A model generated the notes under the pieces. It saw only the letters and a list, made by a program, of their open reading frames with translations, was not told the DNA's origin and searched no databases. Of a stretch of DNA of 64,000 nucleotides, positions 26,184 through 34,879 are shown in pieces. Every line of letters begins with the position of its first letter. Position 1 is the first letter of the stretch. The position numbers and the translations under genes were made by a program. The DNA lies in assembly GCF_000974445.1 (NCBI RefSeq), contig NZ_BBOJ01000017.1, positions 248,001-312,000 on the forward strand, given 5' to 3'. This DNA comes from Lentzea aerocolonigenes. GTDB lineage: Bacteria; Actinomycetota; Actinomycetes; Mycobacteriales; Pseudonocardiaceae.

Positions 26184-27610
26184 GCATCCACCTCAGTCCG
26201 GTCGCCTGACCACAACGTGTGGAAGCTACCGGGGCGATCAACGCGGCGATAAGTGTGGGCACCGAAGAAGTCCCGCTGTCCCTGGACGAGCGCCGCAGGC
26301 AGACGTTCCGACCGAAGTCCGTCGTAGTAGGCCAAAGCGGACACGAAGCCAGGAGTCGGCACGCCGGATTCGACCGCTCGGACCACGACCCTGCGCCAAG
26401 CGGCCTCAGCGTTCTGCACGGCGTCGCGGAAGTAGTTGTCCACCAACAGAGACGCGAGGCTCGCGTTCGCGTCGTACGCCTCGCGGATGCGGTTGAGGAA
26501 CTGCGCGCGGATGATGCAGCCACCGCGCCAGATCGTCGCCATCGCACCGAGATCGATGTCCCAGTCGAAGTTCTTCGACGCCTCGCGGATCATGTCGAAG
26601 CCCTGCGCGTACGCGACGACCTTCGACGCGTAGAGCGCCTGGCGCACGTCGTCGACGAGCCCGGCGTCCGGCTTGGCGACGACCTCGCTCGCACCGAACG
26701 CGTCGCGCACGGCCTTGCGCTGGTCGGTGTGGCCGCTCAGGCTGCGCGCGAACACGGCCTCGGCGATGCCGGTGACCGGGACGCCCAGTTCCAGCGCCTC
26801 CTGCACGGTCCAGCGGCCGGTGCCCTTCTGCTCCGCCGCGTCCTCGATGACCTGCACGAGCGGCGTGCCGTTCGCGTCGACGTGCTTGAGCACCTCGGCG
26901 GTGATCTCGACCAGGTACGACTCCAGGTCGCCCGAGTTCCACTGCGTGAACACGTCGGAGATCTCGGCGGGCGCCATGCCGCCGACGCGGGTCAGCAGGT
27001 CGAACGCCTCGGCGATGAGCTGCATGTCGGCGTACTCGATGCCGTTGTGCACCATCTTCACGAAGTGCCCGGCACCGTCCGGCCCGACGTGCACGCAGCA
27101 CGGCTGACCGTCCACCTTGGCGGCGATCTCCTCGAAGACGGGACCGACGTGCTTGTACGACTCGGCGGGGCCACCGGGCATGATGCTCGGGCCGTTGAGA
27201 GCGCCCTCCTCACCACCGGAGATGCCGGCGCCGACGAAGAGCAGGCCCTTCTCCTTGAGCGCGGCCTCACGCCGGCGCGTGTCGGCGTAGTGGGCGTTGC
27301 CGCCGTCGATGACCATGTCGCCGGGCTCCAGCAGCCCGCTCAGCTCGTCGATGACGGCGTCGGTCGGGCCACCGGCCTTGACCATGATGATGATCTGGCG
27401 CGGCGTCTGCAGGCTGTCGACCAGGTCCTGCAGCGTCTCGGCGCCGACGAAGTCGCCCTCGTGGCCGTGCTCGTCCAGCAGGGCCTTCATCTTCGCGGGC
27501 GTCCGGTTGTGCACGGCGACTTTGAAGCCGTGCCGCGCGAGGTTGCGCGCGAGGTTGCTGCCCATGGTGGCGAGACCGGTGACCGCGATACGTGCTTTGC
27601 CTTCCGTCAT
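26180..27610 (-). CDS. gnd: 6-phosphogluconate dehydrogenase, decarboxylating
   Basis: A 476-aa enzyme of the oxidative pentose phosphate pathway (6-phosphogluconate to ribulose-5-phosphate, NADPH and CO2). N-terminal Rossmann motif GLATMGSNLARN; signature VGAGISGGEEGALNGPSIMPG; catalytic Lys/His/Asn in GHFVKMVHNGIEYADMQ. The C-terminal helical domain is complete to the HTLWSGDRTE tail. It is the long, homodimeric GndA class. ATG 27610. Expressed with dacB through a 4-bp overlap. Confidence 0.96.
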   Translation of the reverse strand: MTEGKARIAVTGLATMGSNLARNLARHGFKVAVHNRTPAKMKALLDEHGHEGDFVGAETLQDLVDSLQTPRQIIIMVKAGGPTDAVIDELSGLLEPGDMVIDGGNAHYADTRRREAALKEKGLLFVGAGISGGEEGALNGPSIMPGGPAESYKHVGPVFEEIAAKVDGQPCCVHVGPDGAGHFVKMVHNGIEYADMQLIAEAFDLLTRVGGMAPAEISDVFTQWNSGDLESYLVEITAEVLKHVDANGTPLVQVIEDAAEQKGTGRWTVQEALELGVPVTGIAEAVFARSLSGHTDQRKAVRDAFGASEVVAKPDAGLVDDVRQALYASKVVAYAQGFDMIREASKNFDWDIDLGAMATIWRGGCIIRAQFLNRIREAYDANASLASLLVDNYFRDAVQNAEAAWRRVVVRAVESGVPTPGFVSALAYYDGLRSERLPAALVQGQRDFFGAHTYRRVDRPGSFHTLWSGDRTEVDA

Positions 27611-27731
27611 ACGCGACAGCCTGCCGTGTTCTCCGTTTTTTCGCGAGATGTCACAGGGTGTTCTCAGACTCCGTTTTGCCAGGTGAACCGCGTCACGCCG
27701 CGATACGTATGGCAAGGCGTAAGTTGGCTTC

Positions 27732-28034
27732 ATGACGGAATTCACGAGCGTGGGACGCTCGGCGACCGACCGTGCCTCCAGGTACGGATCACAGCTGGTG
27801 AAGCACTTCACGCACAAGGACCTCGAAGGGTCCTGGGAGGACTCTCGCGGGTTCGTGCGCTTCTCCGCCGGCCTGGCCGAGTTCGAAGCCACGGACGACG
27901 CTTTGGTAATGCGAGTCGTGTCTTCCTCGGAAGAGGACGTGGCACGTCTGCGCGACGTCGTGGAACGGCACCTGGTCCGGTTCGGAACCCGGGACGAGCT
28001 TTCCGTTTCCTGGGACTCAGGCGGCCAGGACTGA
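27732..28034 (+). CDS. DUF2218 family protein
   Basis: A 100-aa cytoplasmic protein of the DUF2218 family: SDxx-SHKYxxQLxxH-like start (DRASRYGSQLVKHFTHK), then FxxGxAEFEATDDALVMRV. Homologues are widespread and uncharacterised. It is divergent from gnd over 121 bp, and its last 18 bp overlap the end of the convergent LysE-type gene. Confidence 0.85.
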   Translation: MTEFTSVGRSATDRASRYGSQLVKHFTHKDLEGSWEDSRGFVRFSAGLAEFEATDDALVMRVVSSSEEDVARLRDVVERHLVRFGTRDELSVSWDSGGQD

Positions 28035-28610
28035 CGCGGCCATCCCGATGAGAGCGGTCCCACACACCCGCTCGAACGTCGCGCGGATCTTGGGCTTGCT
28101 CAGCAGGGTGCCGAGCTGACGCGCGGACGGCACCACGATGACCCAGAACAGCGCGAAAACCCCGACCGTGACGGCGCTCAGCAGAGCGGCCTGGGGCAAC
28201 GGCGCGCTGTTCGGGTCCATCGCCTGCGGGATGAGGCTCAGGAACGTCAGCATCACCTTGGGGTTCAACAGGTCGCACAGCAGGCCGCGCAGGAAGACGT
28301 TGCCCTTGCCCTGCCGGTGCTCGGTCGCCTTGTTCGCGGTCTTCAGGGTCATGAACCCGACGTAGGCGAGATACAGCGCGCCGATCACCTTGACCACGAG
28401 CAACGCCGTCGGCACCGCGGCGACGAGCGCGGAGAGCCCGAGGGTGGCGAGCGTGGCGTGGACGAGGAGCCCGGTGATCACACCGAGGGCAGCCTCGGTG
28501 CCTTTGCGCAGGCTGTGCACCGCGTTCCCCATGATCAGGACGAAATCGGGTCCCGGCACGATCATGATGATCAGGAGAGCGACCAGGAACGACGTCCACG
28601 CGATGTGCAT
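28017..28610 (-). CDS. LysE/RhtB-family amino acid exporter
   Basis: A 197-aa membrane protein with six hydrophobic segments and the family signature PGPDFVLIMGNAVHSLRKG near the start, then LNPKVMLTFLSLIPQ. It exports amino acids such as homoserine, threonine or lysine; the exact substrate is unknown. The divergent AsnC-type regulator across 59 bp is the classical arrangement for substrate-induced export. Confidence 0.92.
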   Translation of the reverse strand: MHIAWTSFLVALLIIMIVPGPDFVLIMGNAVHSLRKGTEAALGVITGLLVHATLATLGLSALVAAVPTALLVVKVIGALYLAYVGFMTLKTANKATEHRQGKGNVFLRGLLCDLLNPKVMLTFLSLIPQAMDPNSAPLPQAALLSAVTVGVFALFWVIVVPSARQLGTLLSKPKIRATFERVCGTALIGMAASVLAA

Positions 28611-28669
28611 GGCGCAGATCGTTGTGCTTCGTTCTGCTCTGTTCCAGCTGGTCAGTACGATGTTCGGTT

Positions 28670-29176
28670 ATGCGCGAACAAGCCGAACTCGATTCGGTCG
28701 ACTGGCACATCCTGGAGGAGTTGCAGAACGACGCGACGCTGCCGAACCGGGCGCTGGCGGAGATCGTCGGCCTGGCACCCTCCTCGTGCCTGCAACGGGT
28801 GCGGCGGCTGCGCGACCTCGGCGTCATCACGGGGTGCCACGCCGTCGTCGACCCGGCCACGACGGGCCTGCCGCTGGAGGCCGTGATCTCGGTGAACGTG
28901 CGGCCGCACACCAGGCCCGTGGTGGCGGCGTTTCGCGCGTTCGTGATGGCTCAGCCGGAGACGCGGTCGATCTTCCACGTGTCCGGGCAGGCCGATTTCC
29001 TGATCCACATCGCCGTTGCGGATTCCACGCACCTGCAGGCGTTCCTGATGGACAAGATCGCGTCACGGACGGAGGTGCGGAACCTGACCTCGTCGGTGGT
29101 GCTGGAGCGGGTGGAGACTCGGGCTCTGACGCCGCCGGCGAACCTGCGGCCTGCGCACCGGCGTCGCAAGGTCTGA
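28670..29176 (+). CDS. Lrp/AsnC-family regulator
   Basis: A 168-aa regulator. N-terminal winged HTH (LDSVDWHILEELQNDATLPN, APSSCLQRVRRLRDLGVI) and a C-terminal RAM ligand domain (FHVSGQADFLIHIAVAD). ATG 28670 matches the family start. It is divergent from the LysE exporter, which it most likely controls in response to an amino acid. It ends 3 bp before the convergent AbiEii gene. Confidence 0.93.
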   Translation: MREQAELDSVDWHILEELQNDATLPNRALAEIVGLAPSSCLQRVRRLRDLGVITGCHAVVDPATTGLPLEAVISVNVRPHTRPVVAAFRAFVMAQPETRSIFHVSGQADFLIHIAVADSTHLQAFLMDKIASRTEVRNLTSSVVLERVETRALTPPANLRPAHRRRKV

Positions 29177-29179
29177 GGA

Positions 29180-30106
29180 TCACGCCCAGCGCAACTGGTC
29201 GAGCCGCCACGCTCCGTTCGGCGGGCTTGCCTGGAGCAGGGGCGTGATGAAGGCGTCGGCGAGAGGTGTGATGCCTTCGACGGTTCGGTGTTCGGCGGAG
29301 AGTTCGCTGGTCTTGGCCGCCACTGCTCGGTAGCCGGCCGTCCAGGAGGAGTCCGGCACGACGAACTCGGCCGGGAGGACCAGGTGCGCACCTGCCGCGG
29401 TGCGGCGGCGGACCTCCGCGTGCAGCGCCTGATGGGTGGTCGCACCGTCCAATGTGGAGTTGCACGCGATCAGCACGAGGTCGACGAGATCCTTGAACCG
29501 CGTGGACGGCATCAGCTGCGCGCGATGCCGTTCGTACATCGCTGCGATCTTGTCCGCGGTGTGGTCCTCGAGCGGCCACATCCGGATCTCGGGCCACGGA
29601 CTCGAGTCGATGGCGAAGGGCGCGGCGAGCGGCTCGACGACGAGCCGTCCGACGGGGTGAAGTTCAGCGGCCACGACGTCGACGCTGACCACGGACAACT
29701 GGATCAGGCCGAACATGACCTTGAACCGCACCTTGCGAGATGGCCGGTTGGCCGCCGTTTCCCGGGACGTGTCGTGGTGGTCGAAGCGAAGGTGGTCGTC
29801 CAGTTCGGTCGACGCGGCCGCGAGCAACGCCTCGACAGCGCTGTCCACCGTCGCGTCCTCGCTCACCCGCAGGAGATCGACGTCGGTCGAGTACCTGGCC
29901 TTCGGCCAGCGGACCAGGAGCGCCTGACCTCCCTTGAGCACCCAGCCGTCCCGGTCCGAGTGGAACACACGCGCGAGCAGCCGCCGGTGGTAGTAGCGCT
30001 CGATGAGCTCACCGGTGGGGACTCCGGTGAGCTGGGAACTGTTGGCAGCGCGGCTTTTGAGCGAGCTCATGAACGCCTGCGGGCTGCGCGGCTGTTCCGA
30101 GGTCAT
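29180..30106 (-). CDS. AbiEii/AbiGii-type nucleotidyltransferase toxin
   Basis: A 308-aa protein of the AbiEii family, the toxin half of the type IV AbiE abortive-infection system. The nucleotidyltransferase signature is GWVLKGGQALLVRW...YSTDVDLL, with the conserved Lys in ADKIAAMYER further on. ATG 30106 overlaps the antitoxin stop (ATGA). In AbiE systems the toxin halts growth after phage infection, and related MenT toxins modify tRNA; the target here is unknown. Confidence 0.88.
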   Translation of the reverse strand: MTSEQPRSPQAFMSSLKSRAANSSQLTGVPTGELIERYYHRRLLARVFHSDRDGWVLKGGQALLVRWPKARYSTDVDLLRVSEDATVDSAVEALLAAASTELDDHLRFDHHDTSRETAANRPSRKVRFKVMFGLIQLSVVSVDVVAAELHPVGRLVVEPLAAPFAIDSSPWPEIRMWPLEDHTADKIAAMYERHRAQLMPSTRFKDLVDLVLIACNSTLDGATTHQALHAEVRRRTAAGAHLVLPAEFVVPDSSWTAGYRAVAAKTSELSAEHRTVEGITPLADAFITPLLQASPPNGAWRLDQLRWA

Positions 30107-30912
30107 GTCTCTTTCGCCGTTCGCATCAGGCGCTGCAGGACCTCGGGAGACATCTCCGCGAGCTGCCCCCACGTGACGTTCGTGTTCTTGAGCTCGGCCC
30201 GGGTGAGCCCTTGCAGCTGCCCTCCGGTGGTGGCCGGAGCAGGCCGGACCGCCAGGTCCTGGACGGACGTGCCGATCTGGGCGAGCAGCAGTTCCAGCAG
30301 CGCCACCCCGGTCGCAGGCTTGGCACCGTAGGACCTCGCGTGCGGCTGGATCCGTTCCGCCAGCACGTCGAGCTGGACCTGTCCCGCTTCGACGGCCTGC
30401 CGAATGATCGTCGCGACGTGACTGGCGTCCGTGTGCTGCCCGAGCAGGTCGTGGATCGTGCGCGCGGGAGTGGTGACCGGCAGGCCGTTGAGCACCACCA
30501 CGTCGGCTTCTGCCAGCTCTCCCCTGCGCAGCCGCACGCCCGGATCGCGAGTGGTGCGTCTGCGGGGGGTGGTGATCTCCACCCGTGTGGCCACCAGGTC
30601 ACCGAGGCCGTGCAGTCGTGCCGCGGATTCGTGAGAGACGACACCGCCGTCCGGGTCGAGCTTGGGCCGGGCCCACCCCGGGACCTCAGGCCGCAGGGCC
30701 AGCCACGCCGCCTGTTCGGGACGCGCGTCTGACGCCTCGGCCGATGTCAGCGCGTACACGCCACGACGTACCGGCTCCAGCAGACCAGCGGCTTTGAGGC
30801 GGTGCAGCGTGACGTCGTCGATCCCGCCTCGCAGAGCTTGCCGGGCGGTCACCATGCCCCATTGCCCGGCGGTGTACTCGCCGAGCAGCTCAAGAGCACG
30901 GACGGCTTCCAT
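30103..30912 (-). CDS. AbiEi-type antitoxin and autorepressor
   Basis: A 269-aa protein with an N-terminal winged helix (WGMVTARQALRGGIDDVTLHRL), the YALT strand typical of AbiEi_4 domains, and a C-terminal region of the AbiEi type. It is the first gene of the pair and known relatives bind inverted repeats in their own promoter. Such repeats lie directly upstream at 30922-30971. Confidence 0.87.
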   Translation of the reverse strand: MEAVRALELLGEYTAGQWGMVTARQALRGGIDDVTLHRLKAAGLLEPVRRGVYALTSAEASDARPEQAAWLALRPEVPGWARPKLDPDGGVVSHESAARLHGLGDLVATRVEITTPRRRTTRDPGVRLRRGELAEADVVVLNGLPVTTPARTIHDLLGQHTDASHVATIIRQAVEAGQVQLDVLAERIQPHARSYGAKPATGVALLELLLAQIGTSVQDLAVRPAPATTGGQLQGLTRAELKNTNVTWGQLAEMSPEVLQRLMRTAKET

Positions 30913-30921
30913 GCAGCAAAT

Positions 30922-30971
30922 CCTACATCATGTTGCAGCGTTTCTTACTTCTAGGATGTAGGAAACGCTGC
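30922..30971 (-). promoter_or_regulatory. Nested inverted repeats upstream of the AbiE operon (putative AbiEi operator)
   Basis: Two perfect inverted repeats interlock here: cctacatc (30922-30929) with gatgtagg (30955-30962), and gcagcgtttc (30935-30944) with gaaacgctgc (30962-30971). The stretch is AT-richer than its surroundings, as expected for a promoter. It begins 10 bp before the antitoxin start codon. The operator role is inferred from AbiEi family behaviour. Confidence 0.65.
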
Positions 30972-31031
30972 CGCATTGGATCCCGAAGCCTGTGCGCCCG
31001 TGCAGCTGACCTCGGCGACGCAAGGCCTGGG

Positions 31032-31355
31032 TCAGTCGTCGAACGGCTCGTCGCTCCACCGCCACCCGGCGGTGCCGTCTCCGTGGACGTGGAGCCAGAA
31101 CTCGGCCACCGGCTGCCCGTCCGGGTACGTCATGGTGAGCGACTTCCTGATCCGCTCGTAACAGGCGTCGGCGAGCTCGTGGTCCTCGTCGTCGACTGCC
31201 CGTTCCTGCTCGGCGAACACCGACCGGAACTCCTCGAACCCCGGCAGGGTCTCGACGGTCGCGTGCACCCACGGGAAGTCGCCACCGGTCACCGTCAGCC
31301 GGGCGATCTCCTCACCAGCGTTGTGCAGCCGCCAGACCGCGCCGGGAGCCAGCAC
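31032..31355 (-). CDS. Small conserved protein after thioesterase II, function unknown
   Basis: A 107-aa acidic protein (APGAVWRLHNAGEEIARLTV..., FWLHVHGDGTAGWRWSDEPFDD). Its GTG codon follows directly on the TAG of the thioesterase gene, so it is read from the same message. No signal peptide or membrane segment. The beta-rich start and the central acidic helix give no clear family. Confidence 0.7.
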   Translation of the reverse strand: MLAPGAVWRLHNAGEEIARLTVTGGDFPWVHATVETLPGFEEFRSVFAEQERAVDDEDHELADACYERIRKSLTMTYPDGQPVAEFWLHVHGDGTAGWRWSDEPFDD

Positions 31356-32267
31356 CTACGCGCCGTCGTCGGACGGCTTGAGGACCCGGATCAGGCCCTC
31401 CTGCACCACCGTCGCCACCAGCTGCCCGTCCTGCGAGAAGAACCGCCCCGTGGCCAGCCCGCGGTTGCCCGACGCGGACGGCGAAGAGGTGTCGTACAGC
31501 AGCCACTCGTCGGCACGGAACGGCCGGTGGAACCACATCGCGTGGTCCAGCGAGGCGCCGAGGACCTTGTCCAGTCCCCAGTAGACACCGTGCTTGGCCA
31601 GAACTCCGTCCAGCAGCGTCATGTCCGACGCGTAGGTCATCACGCAGATGTGCAGCATCGGGTCGTCCGGCAGCTTGCCGTCGGCCTTCATCCACACCTG
31701 GGAAGCGGCCTCGCCCGGACCGTCCTCACGGGACTCCCACGGCGGCTCGGTGACGTAGCGCACGTCGATCGGGCGCGGGAACTTCGACGTGTGCAGGCCG
31801 TACCCCTCGGCCGACTCGGTCCACGTGGGCAGCGACTCCGGGTCCGGCACGGACGGCATGTCCGAGGAGTGCTCGACGCCCTGCTCCTCCAGCTGGAACG
31901 AGGCCGACAGCGCGAAGATCGCCTTGCCGTGCTGCACGGCGACGACTCGCCGGGTCGTGAACGAGCGGCCGTCGCGGATGCGGTCCACTTCGTACACGAT
32001 CGGCACGCGCGGGTCGCCGGGGCGGATGAAGTACGAGTGCAGCGAGTGCACGCGGCGTTCCACCGGCACGGTCCTGCCCGCGGCCACCAGGGCCTGGCCC
32101 GCGACCTGTCCGCCGAAGACGCGCACCGGTGACTCCGCGGGTGACACACCGCGGAAGATGTTCTCCTCGATGCGTTCCAGGTCGAGCAACGCGACCAGGT
32201 CGTCCACTGCGGATTGGCCGCTCAGGCCCGACGGGCTCGTAGCGGCGGCACGGGCGGCCTCAGTCAC
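31356..32267 (-). CDS. tesB: Acyl-CoA thioesterase II
   Basis: A 303-aa double-hotdog thioesterase that hydrolyses acyl-CoA to fatty acid and CoA. Family landmarks: RVFGGQVAGQALVAAGRTV, VHSLHSYFIRPGD, the catalytic Asp in ASLDHAMWFHRPF, and Gln in VQEGLIRV at the end. Length is normal. It lies downstream of pyk, with a hairpin between them, so it probably has its own promoter. Confidence 0.94.
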   Translation of the reverse strand: MTEAARAAATSPSGLSGQSAVDDLVALLDLERIEENIFRGVSPAESPVRVFGGQVAGQALVAAGRTVPVERRVHSLHSYFIRPGDPRVPIVYEVDRIRDGRSFTTRRVVAVQHGKAIFALSASFQLEEQGVEHSSDMPSVPDPESLPTWTESAEGYGLHTSKFPRPIDVRYVTEPPWESREDGPGEAASQVWMKADGKLPDDPMLHICVMTYASDMTLLDGVLAKHGVYWGLDKVLGASLDHAMWFHRPFRADEWLLYDTSSPSASGNRGLATGRFFSQDGQLVATVVQEGLIRVLKPSDDGA

Positions 32268-32299
32268 GGCGGAACTCTCCTAGCGGCACGGACACGGCG

Positions 32300-32342
32300 C
32301 GGCCCCGCGCCCTCACACGTCCAGTATGAGGGGGCGGGGCCG
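32300..32342 (-). terminator. Terminator hairpin after pyruvate kinase
   Basis: cggccccgcgccctca (32300-32315) pairs at 15 of 16 positions with 32327-32342; 11-nt loop. It lies 33 bp after the pyk stop and in front of tesB. Confidence 0.75.
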
Positions 32343-32375
32343 GCAGAACGACGGATCAGGCTGAGAGGCCAGCCA

Positions 32376-33800
32376 CTACGCGTGGTCGTCCTCGCCCAGC
32401 CGGTGCACCCGGATGAGGTTGGTCGAGCCGATGGTGCCGGGAGGCGATCCGGCGACGACCACCATGAGGTCGCCCGCCTGGTAGCGGCCGATCTCGATCA
32501 TGGCCGTGTCGACCTGGCGGACCATCTCGTCGGTGGACTCCACCCGCGGGACCAGGAACGTCTCGGTGCCCCACGTCAGCGCGAGCTGCGAGCGCACCGA
32601 GGGCTCCGGCGTGAACGCCAGCAGCGGCAGGTGCGTGTGCAGGCGCGCCAGGCGGCGGACCGTGTCACCGGACTGCGTGAACGCGACCAGGGCCTTGGCG
32701 TTGAGGCGCTCGCCGATGTCGCGGGCCGCGTACGAGATCACGCCGCGCTTGGTGCGCGGGACGTGGGTCAGCGGCGGCACGACGACCGACTCGGTCTCGA
32801 CGGCCTCGATGATGCGGCCCATGGTCTGCACGGACTCGATGGCGTAGCGGCCGACCGAGGTCTCACCGGACAGCATCAGGGCGTCCGCGCCGTCGAGCAC
32901 CGCGTTCGCGACGTCGGACGTCTCGGCGCGGGTCGGGCGGGAGTTCGTGATCATCGAGTCGAGCATCTGGGTCGCGACGATGACCGGCTTGGCGTTCTCG
33001 CGGGCGATCTGGATCGCCCGCTTCTGCACCAGCGGCACGTGCTCCAGCGGCAGCTCGACGCCCAGGTCACCGCGGGCGACCATGACGCCGTCGAAGGCGA
33101 GGACGATGGCCTCGAGGTTGTCCACGGCCTCCGGCTTCTCGATCTTCGCGATCACCGGGAGGCGCTTGCTGCCCGCACGGTCCATGACCTGGTGGACCAG
33201 GTCGATGTCCGCGGGCGAGCGCACGAACGACAGGGCGATGAAGTCCACGCCCAGCGAGAGCGCGAACTCGAGGTCCTCGATGTCCTTTTCCGACAGCGCC
33301 GGCACGGAGACGTCCATGCCGGGCAGCGAGAGGCCCTTGTTGTTGCTGACGGGTCCGCCTTCGGTGACCTCGCACACGACGTCGGAACCCTCGACGTCGA
33401 CGACCACGAGGCCGACCTTGCCGTCGTCCACGAGCAGGCGGTCGCCGACCTTGGCGTCCTTCGCCAGCTCCTTGTACGTCGTCGACACGCGGTCGTGCGT
33501 GCCCTCGACGTCCTCGACGGTGACGCGGACGATGTCGCCGGTGTTCCAGTCGACAGGACCCGCGGCGAACCGGCCGAGCCGGATCTTGGGGCCCTGGAGG
33601 TCCGCGAGGATGCCCACGGCGCGGCCCGACTCGTCGGCTGCCGCACGAACCATGTCGTAGACCTGCTTGTGGTCGGCATGGCTGCCGTGGCTGAAGTTCA
33701 TCCTGGCCACGTCCATACCGGCCGCTACCAGGTCGCGGACCTTGTCCGGCGTGCCAGTGGCGGGACCGAGGGTACAGACGATCTTTGCGCGTCGACTCAC
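32376..33800 (-). CDS. pyk: Pyruvate kinase
   Basis: A 474-aa glycolytic enzyme (phosphoenolpyruvate + ADP to pyruvate + ATP). N-terminal RRAKIVCTLGPATG and MNFSHG; active-site signature with catalytic Lys in LPVIAKIEKPEAVDNL; metal and phosphate loop VMVARGDLGVELP; ATQMLDSMITNSRPTRAE. The C-terminal allosteric domain is complete. Normal length. Confidence 0.97.
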   Translation of the reverse strand: MSRRAKIVCTLGPATGTPDKVRDLVAAGMDVARMNFSHGSHADHKQVYDMVRAAADESGRAVGILADLQGPKIRLGRFAAGPVDWNTGDIVRVTVEDVEGTHDRVSTTYKELAKDAKVGDRLLVDDGKVGLVVVDVEGSDVVCEVTEGGPVSNNKGLSLPGMDVSVPALSEKDIEDLEFALSLGVDFIALSFVRSPADIDLVHQVMDRAGSKRLPVIAKIEKPEAVDNLEAIVLAFDGVMVARGDLGVELPLEHVPLVQKRAIQIARENAKPVIVATQMLDSMITNSRPTRAETSDVANAVLDGADALMLSGETSVGRYAIESVQTMGRIIEAVETESVVVPPLTHVPRTKRGVISYAARDIGERLNAKALVAFTQSGDTVRRLARLHTHLPLLAFTPEPSVRSQLALTWGTETFLVPRVESTDEMVRQVDTAMIEIGRYQAGDLMVVVAGSPPGTIGSTNLIRVHRLGEDDHA

Positions 33801-33863
33801 GTTTAGAGAGAGTAGCCCTCGTTCCTGGACCGATCCCGAACTACCCGTGGGTAATGTTCAGAC

Positions 33864-34217
33864 ATGGGTCGAGTGCTGCCTTTCGTAGTCGCGGCGTTGC
33901 TCAGTGTCGTCGTTCTGTTCACCCCGGAGTCAGGTGTGCCGACCGCGCCGCCTGGTACGGACAAGGTCATCCACACGCTGTTGTTCGCGCTGCTGGCGTT
34001 CACCGGCCTTTACGCGAGAATTGCTCACATTCTGCCGCTGCTGGTCGTCTACGCGGGCGTTTCGGAGGTTCTCCAGGAACTCGTCACGCCCCTGCACCGC
34101 AGCGGCGACTGGCTCGACGCCCTGGTCGACGTGGCGGGGATCGGGCTCGGCTGGGCTACCTCGACCTGGATTCGCTCACGCCGACGTGGTCCTCGCACCA
34201 CGCGTTCAAGTCCTTGA
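33864..34217 (+). CDS. VanZ-family membrane protein
   Basis: A 117-aa protein with three to four hydrophobic helices and the VanZ motifs DKVIHTLLFALLAF and EVLQELVTPLHRSGDWLDAL. Some VanZ proteins give low-level teicoplanin resistance; for most the role is unknown. Its last 62 bp overlap the 3' end of the convergent DUF2461 gene, so its basic C-terminal tail (SRRRGPRTTRSSP) is encoded antisense to that gene. Confidence 0.8.
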   Translation: MGRVLPFVVAALLSVVVLFTPESGVPTAPPGTDKVIHTLLFALLAFTGLYARIAHILPLLVVYAGVSEVLQELVTPLHRSGDWLDALVDVAGIGLGWATSTWIRSRRRGPRTTRSSP

Positions 34218-34803
34218 GCTGCCGCCACGACTTGCGCACGCGGTCGAGGCACCCCGGCTCGTGCAGCACGTCGTCCGGCTCCCAGATCTTGCGCACGTAG
34301 ATCGACCGGTGCTTGAGCAGGTCGAGGTGCGGGTGGTCGTCGGCGAACCCGCGCGGCTTCGACTTCATGACGTCGCCGCACAGCTCCCAGCCCTGCTTGA
34401 CCAGCTTGTCGACGATCTTGCGCAGCAGCACGCCGTGCGAGTCGACCGAGGCGCGGTAGCGGGCCAGCTGGTCGGACGCCATGTGGAACGAGCCGCCGCC
34501 GGTCAGCAGTCCCTCCGGGCTGATCTGCACGTAGTACGCGCCGCCGCCGCGTCCTTTCTCGATGACGCCGCCGCAGTTCGTCTTGTACGGCGTCTTGTCC
34601 TTGGCGAACCGCACGTCCCGGTACGGCCGGAAGACCTTGCCTTCGCCGAACTCCTTCTCCAGCGCGAGGAGCAGCGCCTCCATCGGGCCCCGCACGTCAC
34701 GCAGGTAGGTCTCCTTGTTGTCGTCCCAGTACGCCTTCGAGTTGTCGAGGACCAAGCCGTCGTAGAAGTCAATGGCGTACTCGCCGAAACCGCTGAACGT
34801 CAC
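34156..34803 (-). CDS. DUF2461 family protein
   Basis: A 215-aa protein of the DUF2461/TIGR02453 family: YDGLVLDNSKAYWDDNKETY, RPYRDVRFAKDKTPYKTN, GGGAYYVQISPEGLLTGGG, and the C-terminal LDLLKHRSIYVRKIW. Conserved across bacteria and uncharacterised. It is divergent from the helicase-associated protein over 76 bp. Confidence 0.9.
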   Translation of the reverse strand: MTFSGFGEYAIDFYDGLVLDNSKAYWDDNKETYLRDVRGPMEALLLALEKEFGEGKVFRPYRDVRFAKDKTPYKTNCGGVIEKGRGGGAYYVQISPEGLLTGGGSFHMASDQLARYRASVDSHGVLLRKIVDKLVKQGWELCGDVMKSKPRGFADDHPHLDLLKHRSIYVRKIWEPDDVLHEPGCLDRVRKSWRQLKDLNAWCEDHVGVSESRSR

Positions 34804-34879
34804 CGAGACAGCCTAGGCCGACCGCCCGAACGCGTGAAAATTCGTTTGAGCGCACACAACCACCGCCATAATCCGATGA

